A stretch of DNA of 64,000 bases from Acetobacteraceae bacterium (GTDB lineage Bacteria; Pseudomonadota; Alphaproteobacteria; Acetobacterales; Acetobacteraceae), in assembly GCA_947475245.1 (NCBI GenBank), contig CANJLW010000019.1, positions 16,214-80,213 on the forward strand, written 5' to 3'. A program made the translations under genes and the position numbers. The notes under the pieces are model-generated. The model was not told the DNA's origin. It saw nothing but the letters and a program-made list of their open reading frames with translations, and ran no database searches. Of the stretch, positions 36,311 through 44,638 are shown one piece after another; position 1 is the stretch's first letter, and each line of letters opens with the position of its first letter.

Positions 36311-37072
36311 ATGACCAACCTGGCAGGCAAAGTCATCGTCGTCACCGGTGCCAGCCGAGGCATCGGCGCGGCCGCCGCGATCGCCTTGGGCAAGGCCGGC
36401 GCAACGGTATTGCTGGCTGCGCGTGACGGCAAACTGGCCGGTGACGTGGCCCAATCCATCGTTTCCGCCGGCGGCGTGGCCGGTGCCCGCGCGGTGGATG
36501 TGTCCGACTACGCCTCGGTCACGGCGTTGTTCGATGAAGCATATGGTCGTTACGGCCGGTTGGACGCTGTGATCAATAATGCCGGTGTGATCGAACCGAT
36601 CGCCTCCGTCGCCGACAGCGATCCTGCGGTCTGGGCGCGCAACATCGAAATCAACCTGACCGGTGCCTATTACGTGATCCGCGCTGCATTGCCGAGCATG
36701 ATCGCGGCCGGCGGCGGAACGATCGTCAACGTCTCCTCCGGCGCCGCGATCCGGCCCTTGGAAGGGTGGAGCGCCTATTGCTCCGGCAAGGCCGGGCTCC
36801 ACATGCTGACCCGCGCGGTGGCCCTGGAAAATGCGAACAATGGCATCCGAATTTTCGGCTTTCAGCCGGGCACGACGGATACCGACATGCAGGTGCTTAT
36901 CCGCGCTTCCGGCATCAATCAGATCAGCCAAATCCCGCGTGAAAACCTCACCCCCGTGTCACACCCGGCGGAGGCGATCGTTTATCTCTGCACACCGGCG
37001 GCGGATGATCTGAACGGGCAGGAATTCAGCCTGCGTGACGAAGCGTTCCGTGCGCGCCTGAACCTGGGATAG
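36311..37072 (+). CDS. SDR family NAD(P)-dependent oxidoreductase
   Basis: This 253 aa classical short-chain dehydrogenase has the cofactor motif TGASRGIGAAAA near the N-terminus, NNAGV in strand 4, the catalytic Ser in NVSSGAAI, and Tyr-x3-Lys in YCSGKAG. SD GGAGG lies just upstream of the ATG. The substrate is unknown; its neighbour is a CoA-transferase, so a hydroxyacid or ketoacid derivative is possible. Confidence 0.93.
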   Translation: MTNLAGKVIVVTGASRGIGAAAAIALGKAGATVLLAARDGKLAGDVAQSIVSAGGVAGARAVDVSDYASVTALFDEAYGRYGRLDAVINNAGVIEPIASVADSDPAVWARNIEINLTGAYYVIRAALPSMIAAGGGTIVNVSSGAAIRPLEGWSAYCSGKAGLHMLTRAVALENANNGIRIFGFQPGTTDTDMQVLIRASGINQISQIPRENLTPVSHPAEAIVYLCTPAADDLNGQEFSLRDEAFRARLNLG

Positions 37073-37144
37073 GTCCGCGCCGGTTTCCACGCGTCGCCAA
37101 ATCGCACTAACCTACCGGCAGAGCGATAAGGAGAGGGCGTTCGG

Positions 37145-38302
37145 ATGAACCAGGCGACGAACAAGACGATGACGGGTCCGCTACAGGGCATCAAGGTGAT
37201 CGAGATCGGCCAGGCACTGGCCGGTCCGCTCGCCGGGGTGATCCTGGCTGACATGGGCGCGGACGTGATCAAGGTCGAAAAGCCCGACGGCGGCGACGAT
37301 GCCCGTCTGTGGGGCCCTCCGTTCGTTGGCCCGGACTCCGTCAGCTTCCACACCAATAATCGCGGCAAGCGCTCCGTCACGCTCGACATTAAAAGCGCGG
37401 CGGACGTGGCGAAGCTTAAGGCGATGGTGAAGGATGCCGACATCCTGATCCAGAATCTGCGGCCGGGCATCGTGGACGATTTCGGCATCGGGCCGGACGC
37501 GCTGATGGCGGTCAATCCTCGGCTGATTTACTGCTCCATCTGGGCGTTCGGCTACACCGGGCCGCTGAAGCTGGCGCCGGGTTTTGATCCGCTGTTGCAA
37601 TGCTATGGCGCGGTTGTGTCGTTGACCGGTCGTCCGGAAGATCCGCCGACGTTCTGCGCCCCGGCCATCAACGATACGGCGACCGGCATGTGGTGCGTGA
37701 TCGGCGCGCTGGCGGCGTTGAAGCAGCGAGAGACGACGGGCAAGGGCTGCGCGGTCGATGCGTCGCTGTTTGAAAGCGCCGTCGCCTGGGTGCAGGGGCC
37801 GTTGAACGCCTATAACGTGACCGGCAATCTGCCCAAGCGGCACGGCGCGGCCAGCGCCACCTTGGCCCCCTACCAAATCTTTGAAACCGCGGACCGTCCG
37901 CTTTGCATCGCCGCCGGCAACGATCGCCTGTTCGTCAAGCTGGCGCGGGCAATGGGGCATCCGGAATGGTCGACCGACCCGTTATTCTCCGACGGACGCA
38001 AGCGCGCGGCCAATCGCCTGGCTTTGGTCGACGCGATGCAGCCGGTCTTGTCGACCAAGACCCGCGTCGAATGGCTTGGGATCATCGGAGAGGCCGGGGT
38101 GCCCGTCGCGCCGGTGAACAACATCGCCGAACTCGCGGAAACCGAGCAGCTTCAGGCGATGGACATGATGCGGACGCTGCCGGGCAGCGAACTGAAGATT
38201 GTCGGCCTGCCCATCACCTTTGATCGGCAGCGCCCCCATCCGAAGTCTGACTCCCCGGCCCTGGGCGAACACAATGCGGAGGTGTTCGCCCAGCTCGGCT
38301 GA
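37145..38302 (+). CDS. Family III CoA-transferase (CaiB/BaiF type)
   Basis: This 385 aa enzyme moves CoA between carboxylic acids. It opens LQGIKVIEIGQALAGPLAGV followed by ILADMGADVIKVEKP, the family N-terminus. RPGIVDDFGIGPDAL and the catalytic Asp in INDTATGMW are present. GGAGAGGG precedes ATG 37145. It precedes two binding proteins of the branched-chain amino acid type, so it may activate a carboxylic acid they capture; this is inference. Confidence 0.93.
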   Translation: MNQATNKTMTGPLQGIKVIEIGQALAGPLAGVILADMGADVIKVEKPDGGDDARLWGPPFVGPDSVSFHTNNRGKRSVTLDIKSAADVAKLKAMVKDADILIQNLRPGIVDDFGIGPDALMAVNPRLIYCSIWAFGYTGPLKLAPGFDPLLQCYGAVVSLTGRPEDPPTFCAPAINDTATGMWCVIGALAALKQRETTGKGCAVDASLFESAVAWVQGPLNAYNVTGNLPKRHGAASATLAPYQIFETADRPLCIAAGNDRLFVKLARAMGHPEWSTDPLFSDGRKRAANRLALVDAMQPVLSTKTRVEWLGIIGEAGVPVAPVNNIAELAETEQLQAMDMMRTLPGSELKIVGLPITFDRQRPHPKSDSPALGEHNAEVFAQLG

Positions 38303-38464
38303 CCGGCGGCGGATACGGCGCGCGGTCACCGACGGCAAGAAGCCTCTTGCCTGACCCGCGCCGACAACCGCAGAGTGTACCTATCCTCGACGGATGCGAC
38401 CGCCAAAAAGGCGGCCACGACACCAAAGATCAAATGGCGTCCGCGATGGATAGGGAGAAGAAAC

Positions 38465-39703
38465 ATGAAGCTTTCCACAATGCTGGGAGCGGCGTTGCTT
38501 GGCGTGGGCGCAATGCTGTCGCCCGCTTTGGCCCAGGGCACCATCAAAATCGGCTATAGCGAAACGCTGTCGGGCACCTTCGCGCAGATCGGCGATCAGG
38601 GCATCAAGACCATTCAGTTCGTCGTTGACGGCATCAACGCCAAGGGTGGCGTGCTCGGCCGGAAACTCGAACTCGTTCCGATCGACAATAAGGCGCAGCC
38701 CGCCGACGCGTTGTCGTCGTTGCAAAAGATGGTCGACGACAATCTGCCGATCATCCTGAACTGCGGCCCGTCCAACATCGCCAACGCGCTGGTGGCGGCG
38801 GTCGAAAAGAACAACGAACGCAACCCCGATCGGCGCATCGTCTATGTCAATTGCGGCGCCGTCGCGCCCGAACTGACGAATGAGCGTTGCAGCTTCTGGC
38901 ATTTCCGCACCGACGTGCATGCCGGCATGAAGGCGGAGATCATGGTCCGCGCGCTGCCGAAATCCACGACAAAGGTCTATATGATCAACCAGGACTACCT
39001 GTTTGGTCAGGCAGTGCAGCGCGATCTCAAGCTCTATCTGGAAAAATTGCGCCCCGACGTGCAGATCGTCGGTGATGAGCTGGTGCCGCTTGGGAAGATC
39101 AAGGACTTCTCGCCCTACGTGACCAAGATCAAGGCGTCCGGCGCGCATGCGCTGCTGACCGGCAACTGGGGGCCGGACATGACGCTGCTGATCCGTTCCG
39201 GCATGGATATGGGCCTGACGCTCGATTACTACACCTATTACTCGCACCTCGCGGGCGGTCCCACCGCCATTGGGCCGGGCGGTGCCGGCAAGGTGCATTC
39301 GATCATGCCGTTCAACGAGAATATCGGTGCCGAAACGGGCAACAAGGAACTCGATGCCTGGGTGCAGGCATTCCGCAAGAGCCACGATTTCGACTTCGTG
39401 TTCGGCGACCGCCGTCTTGCTGTCGAATTGATCGCCGCCGCGATCGCCAAGGCCGGATCGACCGATCCGCTGAAAATCGCCCAGGCGATGGAAGGATTGA
39501 AGCTCACGGACGCCGCCGGGCATGAAGCCATCATGCGTGCCGACGACCATCAGATTCAGATGGCGTACTATCTCGGAACGTTCACGCCCGGAACCAAATA
39601 CGACTCCGAGAAAACCGGATTGGGCTGGAAAACCGACGTTACCTTCAAGGCCGCCGACATCAGCCAGGCCACGACCTGCAAGATGAAGCGCCCCACAAGT
39701 TAA
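38465..39703 (+). CDS. Branched-chain-amino-acid-type substrate-binding protein, copy 1
   Basis: This 412 aa periplasmic binding protein of the LivJ/amide class has a signal peptide ending ALAQ. The conserved core has TIKIGYSETLSGTFAQIGDQ and FVVDGINAKGGVLGRKLELV. A MKRP C-terminus is shared with the neighbour at 39788, and most of the chain aligns with that neighbour without gaps. AGGGAGAAG precedes ATG 38465, so the longer frame from 38375 is rejected. No permease or ATPase genes are adjacent, so it either uses a transporter encoded elsewhere or serves as a sensor ligand-binding protein. Confidence 0.92.
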   Translation: MKLSTMLGAALLGVGAMLSPALAQGTIKIGYSETLSGTFAQIGDQGIKTIQFVVDGINAKGGVLGRKLELVPIDNKAQPADALSSLQKMVDDNLPIILNCGPSNIANALVAAVEKNNERNPDRRIVYVNCGAVAPELTNERCSFWHFRTDVHAGMKAEIMVRALPKSTTKVYMINQDYLFGQAVQRDLKLYLEKLRPDVQIVGDELVPLGKIKDFSPYVTKIKASGAHALLTGNWGPDMTLLIRSGMDMGLTLDYYTYYSHLAGGPTAIGPGGAGKVHSIMPFNENIGAETGNKELDAWVQAFRKSHDFDFVFGDRRLAVELIAAAIAKAGSTDPLKIAQAMEGLKLTDAAGHEAIMRADDHQIQMAYYLGTFTPGTKYDSEKTGLGWKTDVTFKAADISQATTCKMKRPTS

Positions 39704-39713
39704 CAAAAGTGCA

Positions 39714-39745
39714 TGCCGACGGGGCTTGCGAAAGCACCGTCGGCA
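39714..39745 (+). terminator. Hairpin between the two binding-protein genes
   Basis: TGCCGACGG pairs with CCGTCGGCA (9 bp) around an inner GCTT-GCGA-AAGC stem-loop with a GNRA-type tetraloop. There is no T-run, so it may protect the upstream mRNA or reduce readthrough into the second copy. Confidence 0.55.
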
Positions 39746-39787
39746 AACGCAGACTGGGGTCGTCCATAAAAAACGGGAGACTCCTCT

Positions 39788-41035
39788 GTGAAGCTACGCC
39801 TAGCACTCGGATTATTCGCCGCCGGCCTGATGGGCCTGGCTTCGTTCGCCACGCCCGCCAAGGCACAGGGCACCATCAGACTTGGGTATTCCGAGCTGCT
39901 GTCGGGCACCTTCGCCATGGTCGGCGATCAAGGCATCAAGACAATTCAGTTCGTCATCGACGGCATCAACGCCAAGGGCGGGGTGCTGGGCAAGAAGCTG
40001 GAACTGGTGCCGCTGGATCACAAGGGACAGCCGGCCGAGGCCATCGGCAACATGCAGAAGCTGGTCGATGACGGCGTTCAGATCATGCTGAACTGCGGCC
40101 CGTCGAACGTCGGCAGCGCGCTGGTCGGCGCGGTCGAAAAGCACAACGAACGGAATCCCGACCGTCGCATCCTGTTCATCAATTGCGGCGCGCTTGCGCC
40201 TGAACTGACCAACGAGCAGTGCAGCTTCTGGCACTTCCGCGCCTCCATGCACGCCGGCCAGCAGGCCGAAATCATGGTCCGCTCGATGCCGAAGTCGGTG
40301 ACCTCGGTTTACCTGCTCAATCAGGATTACATCTTCGGTCAATCCGCGCAGCGCGACCTGAAAAAATACCTCGCCGCCCTGCGTCCTGATGTGAAAATCC
40401 TTGGCGAGGAACTCATCCCCCTCGGCAAGATCAAGGACTTCTCTCCGTACATCGCGAAAATCAAGGCAACGGGCGCGCAAGGCTTACTGACCGGCAACTG
40501 GGGCCCCGATCTGTCGCTGCTGGTTAAGGCCGGCATGGATGCGGGCTTGCCCGTCGATTACTACACGATGCTGTCGCACCTCGCCGGCAGCCCGACGGCC
40601 ATCGGCCCGGCCGGTGAAAACCGCGTGCACTCCGTGATTTCCATGCACGAAAACGTCGGTGTCGAAACCAAGAACGCCGAACTCGATGCCTGGATCCAGG
40701 CGTTCCGCAAGAACCACAACTTCGACTTCATCTTCGGCGACCGCCGCGTCGCGATCGAGATCACCGCGGCGGCGATCGCCAAGGCAGGTTCGACCGATCC
40801 GCTGAAGGTCGCGCTCGCGCTGGAAGGCTTGACCATCACCGACGGTGCCGGTCATCCCGCCACCATGCGTAAGGACGATCACCAGATCGTGCTGACCTAC
40901 TACGGGTCGGTGTTCACGAAGGACGTGAAATACGACTCCGAGAAGACCGGTCTGGGCTGGAAGACCGAGGCAACCATCAAGCCGGGTGACCTCGACCAAA
41001 GCCATACCTGCAAGATGAAGCGCCCCGCCGCTTGA
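39788..41035 (+). CDS. Branched-chain-amino-acid-type substrate-binding protein, copy 2
   Basis: The product is 415 aa, a close paralog of the 38465-39703 product with the same motif order: TIRLGYSELLSGTFAMVGDQ, FVIDGINAKGGVLGKKLELV, LLTGNWGPDLSLLVKAGMD and a CKMKRPAA end. A signal peptide ends near AKAQ. Translation starts with GTG at 39788, nine bases after GGGAG. Tandem duplication followed by divergence is the simplest explanation. Ligand specificity may differ between copies. Confidence 0.92.
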   Translation: MKLRLALGLFAAGLMGLASFATPAKAQGTIRLGYSELLSGTFAMVGDQGIKTIQFVIDGINAKGGVLGKKLELVPLDHKGQPAEAIGNMQKLVDDGVQIMLNCGPSNVGSALVGAVEKHNERNPDRRILFINCGALAPELTNEQCSFWHFRASMHAGQQAEIMVRSMPKSVTSVYLLNQDYIFGQSAQRDLKKYLAALRPDVKILGEELIPLGKIKDFSPYIAKIKATGAQGLLTGNWGPDLSLLVKAGMDAGLPVDYYTMLSHLAGSPTAIGPAGENRVHSVISMHENVGVETKNAELDAWIQAFRKNHNFDFIFGDRRVAIEITAAAIAKAGSTDPLKVALALEGLTITDGAGHPATMRKDDHQIVLTYYGSVFTKDVKYDSEKTGLGWKTEATIKPGDLDQSHTCKMKRPAA

Positions 41036-41045
41036 TCCCGTGAAC

Positions 41046-41071
41046 CGCGTGGCGGAGCAATCCGCCACGCG
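41046..41071. terminator. Perfect 11-bp hairpin between convergent genes
   Basis: CGCGTGGCGGA and TCCGCCACGCG form an uninterrupted stem with a GCAA tetraloop, 10 bp after the second binding-protein gene and 8 bp from the end of the convergent deacetylase gene. No T-run follows on either strand. It probably works as a shared 3'-end structure. Confidence 0.6.
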
Positions 41072-41079
41072 ACCATGCT

Positions 41080-41790
41080 TTACGACAGGCGCGAGAACCG
41101 CATTCCGGCCCTGTGCAGCGCCGCCGAACCGATGGCGATCCCGATACCGCTGGACCGCGTCGGTTGGTTGATGTGGCCAATGATCACGTCACCCGCCTTT
41201 GCCCGCCCGATCCGTTCGGCGACACGCGTCCCCGGCAACGACGCCCCCATATCGGCATTCAACGAATAGCCGGCCACCGCGAACCCCCATCCCTCGATCG
41301 CCGCGACCGCTTCCGGGCTGTATCGCGCGGTCGCGCCGCGATACCAGCGCGGCGCCGAACCGGTCGCCGCGATCAGTGCCGCCGAACCGTCCGTTACCTC
41401 CTGCCGGACATCGTCGAGCGTGCGCGCGCAACTCTGGCCAAAGATCGTGCCGCCGCCGAGAACCGGCGCGCGATGCCAGGCACCGTGGTTCTGGAGGGTG
41501 AAAATCGCGGGGTGGGAGAGGAGATAGGCAAGCCCGGTCGGGTTTTGCCGCAGCCACAGCCCGGTCGCAAATATCGTCGTGGGCACACCAATTTCGACCA
41601 GCGATTGCGCGAGGCGCGCGTCGAACCCGCCGGAGCAGGCGTCGAGCGTCAGCGCCACGCTGTCGTCCGACAGCCGGAGACCAGGCTCCACGATGGCGCG
41701 ATCGGCCTTTGCCAGTGATGGAAGCGCGGTGATTAACCCCGTCGCGAAGGCGCGGCGGGTCAGGTGATGGGCGAACGGGTTGGTCGACAT
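41080..41790 (-). CDS. Polysaccharide deacetylase-like protein (NodB homology fold)
   Basis: This 236 aa exported protein has a twin-arginine type N-terminus (LTRRAFATGLITALPSLAKA). The NodB-type motif 1 reads LTLDACSGGFD, with Asp50 retained but the usual second Asp replaced by Ala. Asp57 may take its place, as in relatives reading D-x-C-x-G-x-x-D. Motif 2 is NHGAWH with His102 and His106. It may act on a polysaccharide or peptidoglycan amide; activity needs the altered metal site to work. Confidence 0.8.
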   Translation of the reverse strand: MSTNPFAHHLTRRAFATGLITALPSLAKADRAIVEPGLRLSDDSVALTLDACSGGFDARLAQSLVEIGVPTTIFATGLWLRQNPTGLAYLLSHPAIFTLQNHGAWHRAPVLGGGTIFGQSCARTLDDVRQEVTDGSAALIAATGSAPRWYRGATARYSPEAVAAIEGWGFAVAGYSLNADMGASLPGTRVAERIGRAKAGDVIIGHINQPTRSSGIGIAIGSAALHRAGMRFSRLS

Positions 41791-41802
41791 GATGCGCCGG
41801 TT

Positions 41803-42561
41803 CTACACAATCGGCCGCAGGCGTTCGATCCACTGTTCCGCCAGTGGCGTGTCCAGGCTTTCCAGCGCGGCGGTTGCGTCGTCCCGCCATGCCGGCACGT
41901 GCAGCGCGAGGCGCCCCAGGGCGACTGTAGCGGTTTCATCCGCGCAGGCGCCAAGCGCCGCGATCATATCTGCCGCGGGTGCGTGTTCGAGCAGCGCCAA
42001 CAGAGCGGGACGCGCAGACCCGTCGCCCATTGCCCCCAGCGCGCAGGCCGCCGCGCGGGCGACTTCCGGAAATGGATCGGTGAGCAACTTACGCAACTCC
42101 GCTCCCAGCCGATGGGTCGTTCGAGCGCATCGGCATGCCGCCACGCGTTCGTCGGGATCTGCGGCATGCAGTGAGTCGCGAACGCGTTTCGCGGGTACCG
42201 GCGCGCGCAATCGCCAGGCGACGTCCAGGGCGTGTCCCATGATCGGCGGGCCGAAGACCCCGTGTTCCAGCATCCGGCCAACGGCGGTGGCGGCTTCCGC
42301 CCCGCCGATCCGCGCCAGGGCATCCAGAGCGGCGCGCTGTTCCGGCGGTGCGCGGCGCGTGCCCCATCCGGTCAATCGCTCGCACAATGCCACCAGATCG
42401 GGGATTGCCGAGGCGGAACCGTCCGCGCCGACCTGGGCGCAGAACGCCAGCGACGCGCCGATGGCCGATTCCCGCGCGGGGGCGGGACTGTCCGCGCGCT
42501 CGCTCGGTGCGTCGAACAAGCCAAGTTGACGGGACGGTTGGTTGCCGTAAGGGTTACTCAT
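41803..42561 (-). CDS. HEAT-repeat protein
   Basis: This 252 aa soluble protein is dominated by Ala/Leu/Arg-rich helical pairs of about 30 residues (LDALARIGGAEAATAVGRML, FPEVARAAACALGAMGDGS and PALLALLEHAPAADMIAALG), the pattern of HEAT/PBS-lyase repeats. It begins MSNPYGNQPSRQLGLFDAPS at ATG 42561; the upstream extension to 42693 overlaps the divergent amidohydrolase and is rejected. A scaffold or adaptor role is likely; the partner is unknown. Confidence 0.78.
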   Translation of the reverse strand: MSNPYGNQPSRQLGLFDAPSERADSPAPARESAIGASLAFCAQVGADGSASAIPDLVALCERLTGWGTRRAPPEQRAALDALARIGGAEAATAVGRMLEHGVFGPPIMGHALDVAWRLRAPVPAKRVRDSLHAADPDERVAACRCARTTHRLGAELRKLLTDPFPEVARAAACALGAMGDGSARPALLALLEHAPAADMIAALGACADETATVALGRLALHVPAWRDDATAALESLDTPLAEQWIERLRPIV

Positions 42562-42637
42562 CTTAAAATCATGGTCGGAACCGCGTCGTCGTGCCAGACG
42601 GATGCGGTTTGCGGGCAACAACGGATATCCTGATCCT

Positions 42638-43699
42638 ATGAGCGTGATCGAACCCGGCGGCATCGACTGCGACATCCACCCCTCGGTGCCCAACCTGAAG
42701 GCGCTGCATCCGTACCTGTCCGATCATTGGCGCGATATTATCGTGCAGCGGGGTATGCACGAGCTGAACTCCATCGCCTATCCGGTGAACGCGCCGATCT
42801 CCTCCCGCCCCGATTGGCGGTTGCAGGGGCGGCCGCCGGGGTCGGACCTGGAAGCGTTGCGCCAACACGCGCTGAACCCCTTCCGCACCAGCATCGCCAT
42901 CGCGAACTGCCTGTACGGCGTACAGTTGCTGTTCAGCGAGGACATGGGCGCCGGCTTCGCCCGCGCGGTGAATGATTGGATGGCGAAGGAATGGCTGGAT
43001 AAAGAGCCTCGGCTGCGCGCGTCGATCGTCGTGCCGATCCAAAATCCTGAAATGGCGGTGGATGAGATCAACCGCGTGGCGGTGGATAAGCGGTTCGTGC
43101 AGGTGCTGATGCTGGTGATGGGCGACATGCCCGTCGGTAAGCGGCATTACTGGCCGATCTACGCGGCGGCGCAGAAACATGGCCTGCCGATCGGTATTCA
43201 TGCGGGCAGCGCCTATCGGCACCCCGTCACGCCCATCGGCTGGCCGACCTACTATACCGAGGACTACGCCGCTCAGGCCGCCGCCTTCCAACAGGCGCTG
43301 ACGTCGCTGATCTGCGAAGGCGTGTTCACCAAGTATCCCGACCTGAAGGTCGTTCTGCTGGAATCCGGCTTTACCTGGCTGCCGGCGCATCTGTGGCGCC
43401 TGACCAAATTCTGGCGCGGCCTGCGGATGGAAGTGCCCTGGGTCGATCGCGCGCCGTCCGAGATCGTGAAATCCAACGTCCGTCTGACGATCCAACCCTG
43501 CGACGGCCCCCCGTCGGAGGAAATGTTCCAGAAGCTGATGGAACACATGGATTCCGACGAATTGCTGTTGTTCTCCACCGACTATCCGCATTGGCAGTTC
43601 GACGGCGAAGACGTGCTGCCGCCGGGGCTGTCGCGCGACCTGGTGCGCAAGATCATGATCGACAATCCGCGTGACACCTATTCGCGGCTAAGCGCCTGA
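42638..43699 (+). CDS. Metal-dependent amidohydrolase family protein (ACMSD-like), paralog A
   Basis: This 353 aa TIM-barrel protein of amidohydrolase family 2 has the metal-binding D-x-H at IDCDIHP near the N-terminus, a barrel His in [10 protein letters not shown], and the terminal Asp in [15 protein letters not shown]. The whole chain aligns closely with the product of 49456-50538. Members decarboxylate or hydrolyse aromatic or carboxylic substrates; the substrate here is unknown. It converges with the FkbM gene, their ends overlapping by 12 bp. Confidence 0.88.
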   Translation: MSVIEPGGIDCDIHPSVPNLKALHPYLSDHWRDIIVQRGMHELNSIAYPVNAPISSRPDWRLQGRPPGSDLEALRQHALNPFRTSIAIANCLYGVQLLFSEDMGAGFARAVNDWMAKEWLDKEPRLRASIVVPIQNPEMAVDEINRVAVDKRFVQVLMLVMGDMPVGKRHYWPIYAAAQKHGLPIGIHAGSAYRHPVTPIGWPTYYTEDYAAQAAAFQQALTSLICEGVFTKYPDLKVVLLESGFTWLPAHLWRLTKFWRGLRMEVPWVDRAPSEIVKSNVRLTIQPCDGPPSEEMFQKLMEHMDSDELLLFSTDYPHWQFDGEDVLPPGLSRDLVRKIMIDNPRDTYSRLSA

Positions 43700-44599
43700 C
43701 GCCCGTCTGAACAGCAGATCGCGCTGATCGAAGTCGTAGTCCCGCAACGGCACCGGCACACCGCTTGGCGGCTTCAGGTAGGCGTCCACGCAGTACGGAT
43801 TGTCCAGCACATACGCCGTGAACCCCGCCGCGCGGAACAGGTCGACGAAAGCCGCCACCGAACTCCCTTGGTTGCGGAGTGCCTGTGCGTTCACCTCGAT
43901 CAGAAGTTCCGTTCGCGGCGACAACTCGCTCAGCAGCGGGGCAAAACCCTGGACGACCGGCCACTCCGCGCCCTCCACATCGATTTTGATCAGCCGAGCG
44001 GCGCGGATCGTGGCGGGGGGGACGAGGTCGGAGAGCGGGGCGCCGCGCACAATGGCCTCGTGCGTCGCGGCACGATCCAGCGCGACGGACGGCACGATGG
44101 TGGAGCCGCCGAGGTTCGTGGGATCGTGCAGGTAGATGGCGACGGGGCCGACCTCGGCGCATACAGCGGCATTGATGGCGGTGACGCCGCGCGTTTGGTT
44201 CAGCGCCAGATTGTCCTGCAACAGGCGAAATACACTCGGAGACGCCTCGATCGCGAACACCTGCCCGGCTGAACCGACGCAATGCGCGGCCAACAAGGAA
44301 TCGTAGCCGACATTCGCGCCGATATCGATGACGATGTCTCCGGGGCGGAGCGTCGCCAGCAGGTAGTCGGTGATCGCAGGTTCCCACACACCGAAGAAAT
44401 ACACATAGCTCTGCACGGTATCGGGGAAGCGCAGGTTCATCCGCGCGCCGAACCGCGTGTCGGCGCGCAGGCTTAAGCCGGTGCGCAGCAATCGGCTGAC
44501 CCCGTGATGCCAGACCAACCGCTTGCCGAAGGTCCAGGACGTATGGCGATACCAGGCCCGCAACGCCGCCGCCGTCCCCTTGACCAAACCGTTGTTCAC
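43688..44599 (-). CDS. FkbM family methyltransferase
   Basis: This 303 aa SAM-dependent methyltransferase has GDIVIDIGANVGYDSLLAAH (SAM motif I), IEASPSVFRLLQDNLALN and LIKIDVEGAEWPVVQGFAPL, which are typical of FkbM proteins; these often methylate sugars or glycolipids. I chose GTG 44599 because GGAG lies nine bases upstream and it starts 40 bp from the divergent serine hydrolase. The open frame extends to 45226 but runs antisense to that gene. Confidence 0.88.
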   Translation of the reverse strand: MNNGLVKGTAAALRAWYRHTSWTFGKRLVWHHGVSRLLRTGLSLRADTRFGARMNLRFPDTVQSYVYFFGVWEPAITDYLLATLRPGDIVIDIGANVGYDSLLAAHCVGSAGQVFAIEASPSVFRLLQDNLALNQTRGVTAINAAVCAEVGPVAIYLHDPTNLGGSTIVPSVALDRAATHEAIVRGAPLSDLVPPATIRAARLIKIDVEGAEWPVVQGFAPLLSELSPRTELLIEVNAQALRNQGSSVAAFVDLFRAAGFTAYVLDNPYCVDAYLKPPSGVPVPLRDYDFDQRDLLFRRASGA

Positions 44600-44638
44600 G
44601 CGTGCAATCTCCTTTCGCGGTCGGAGTATCGCCGAACA

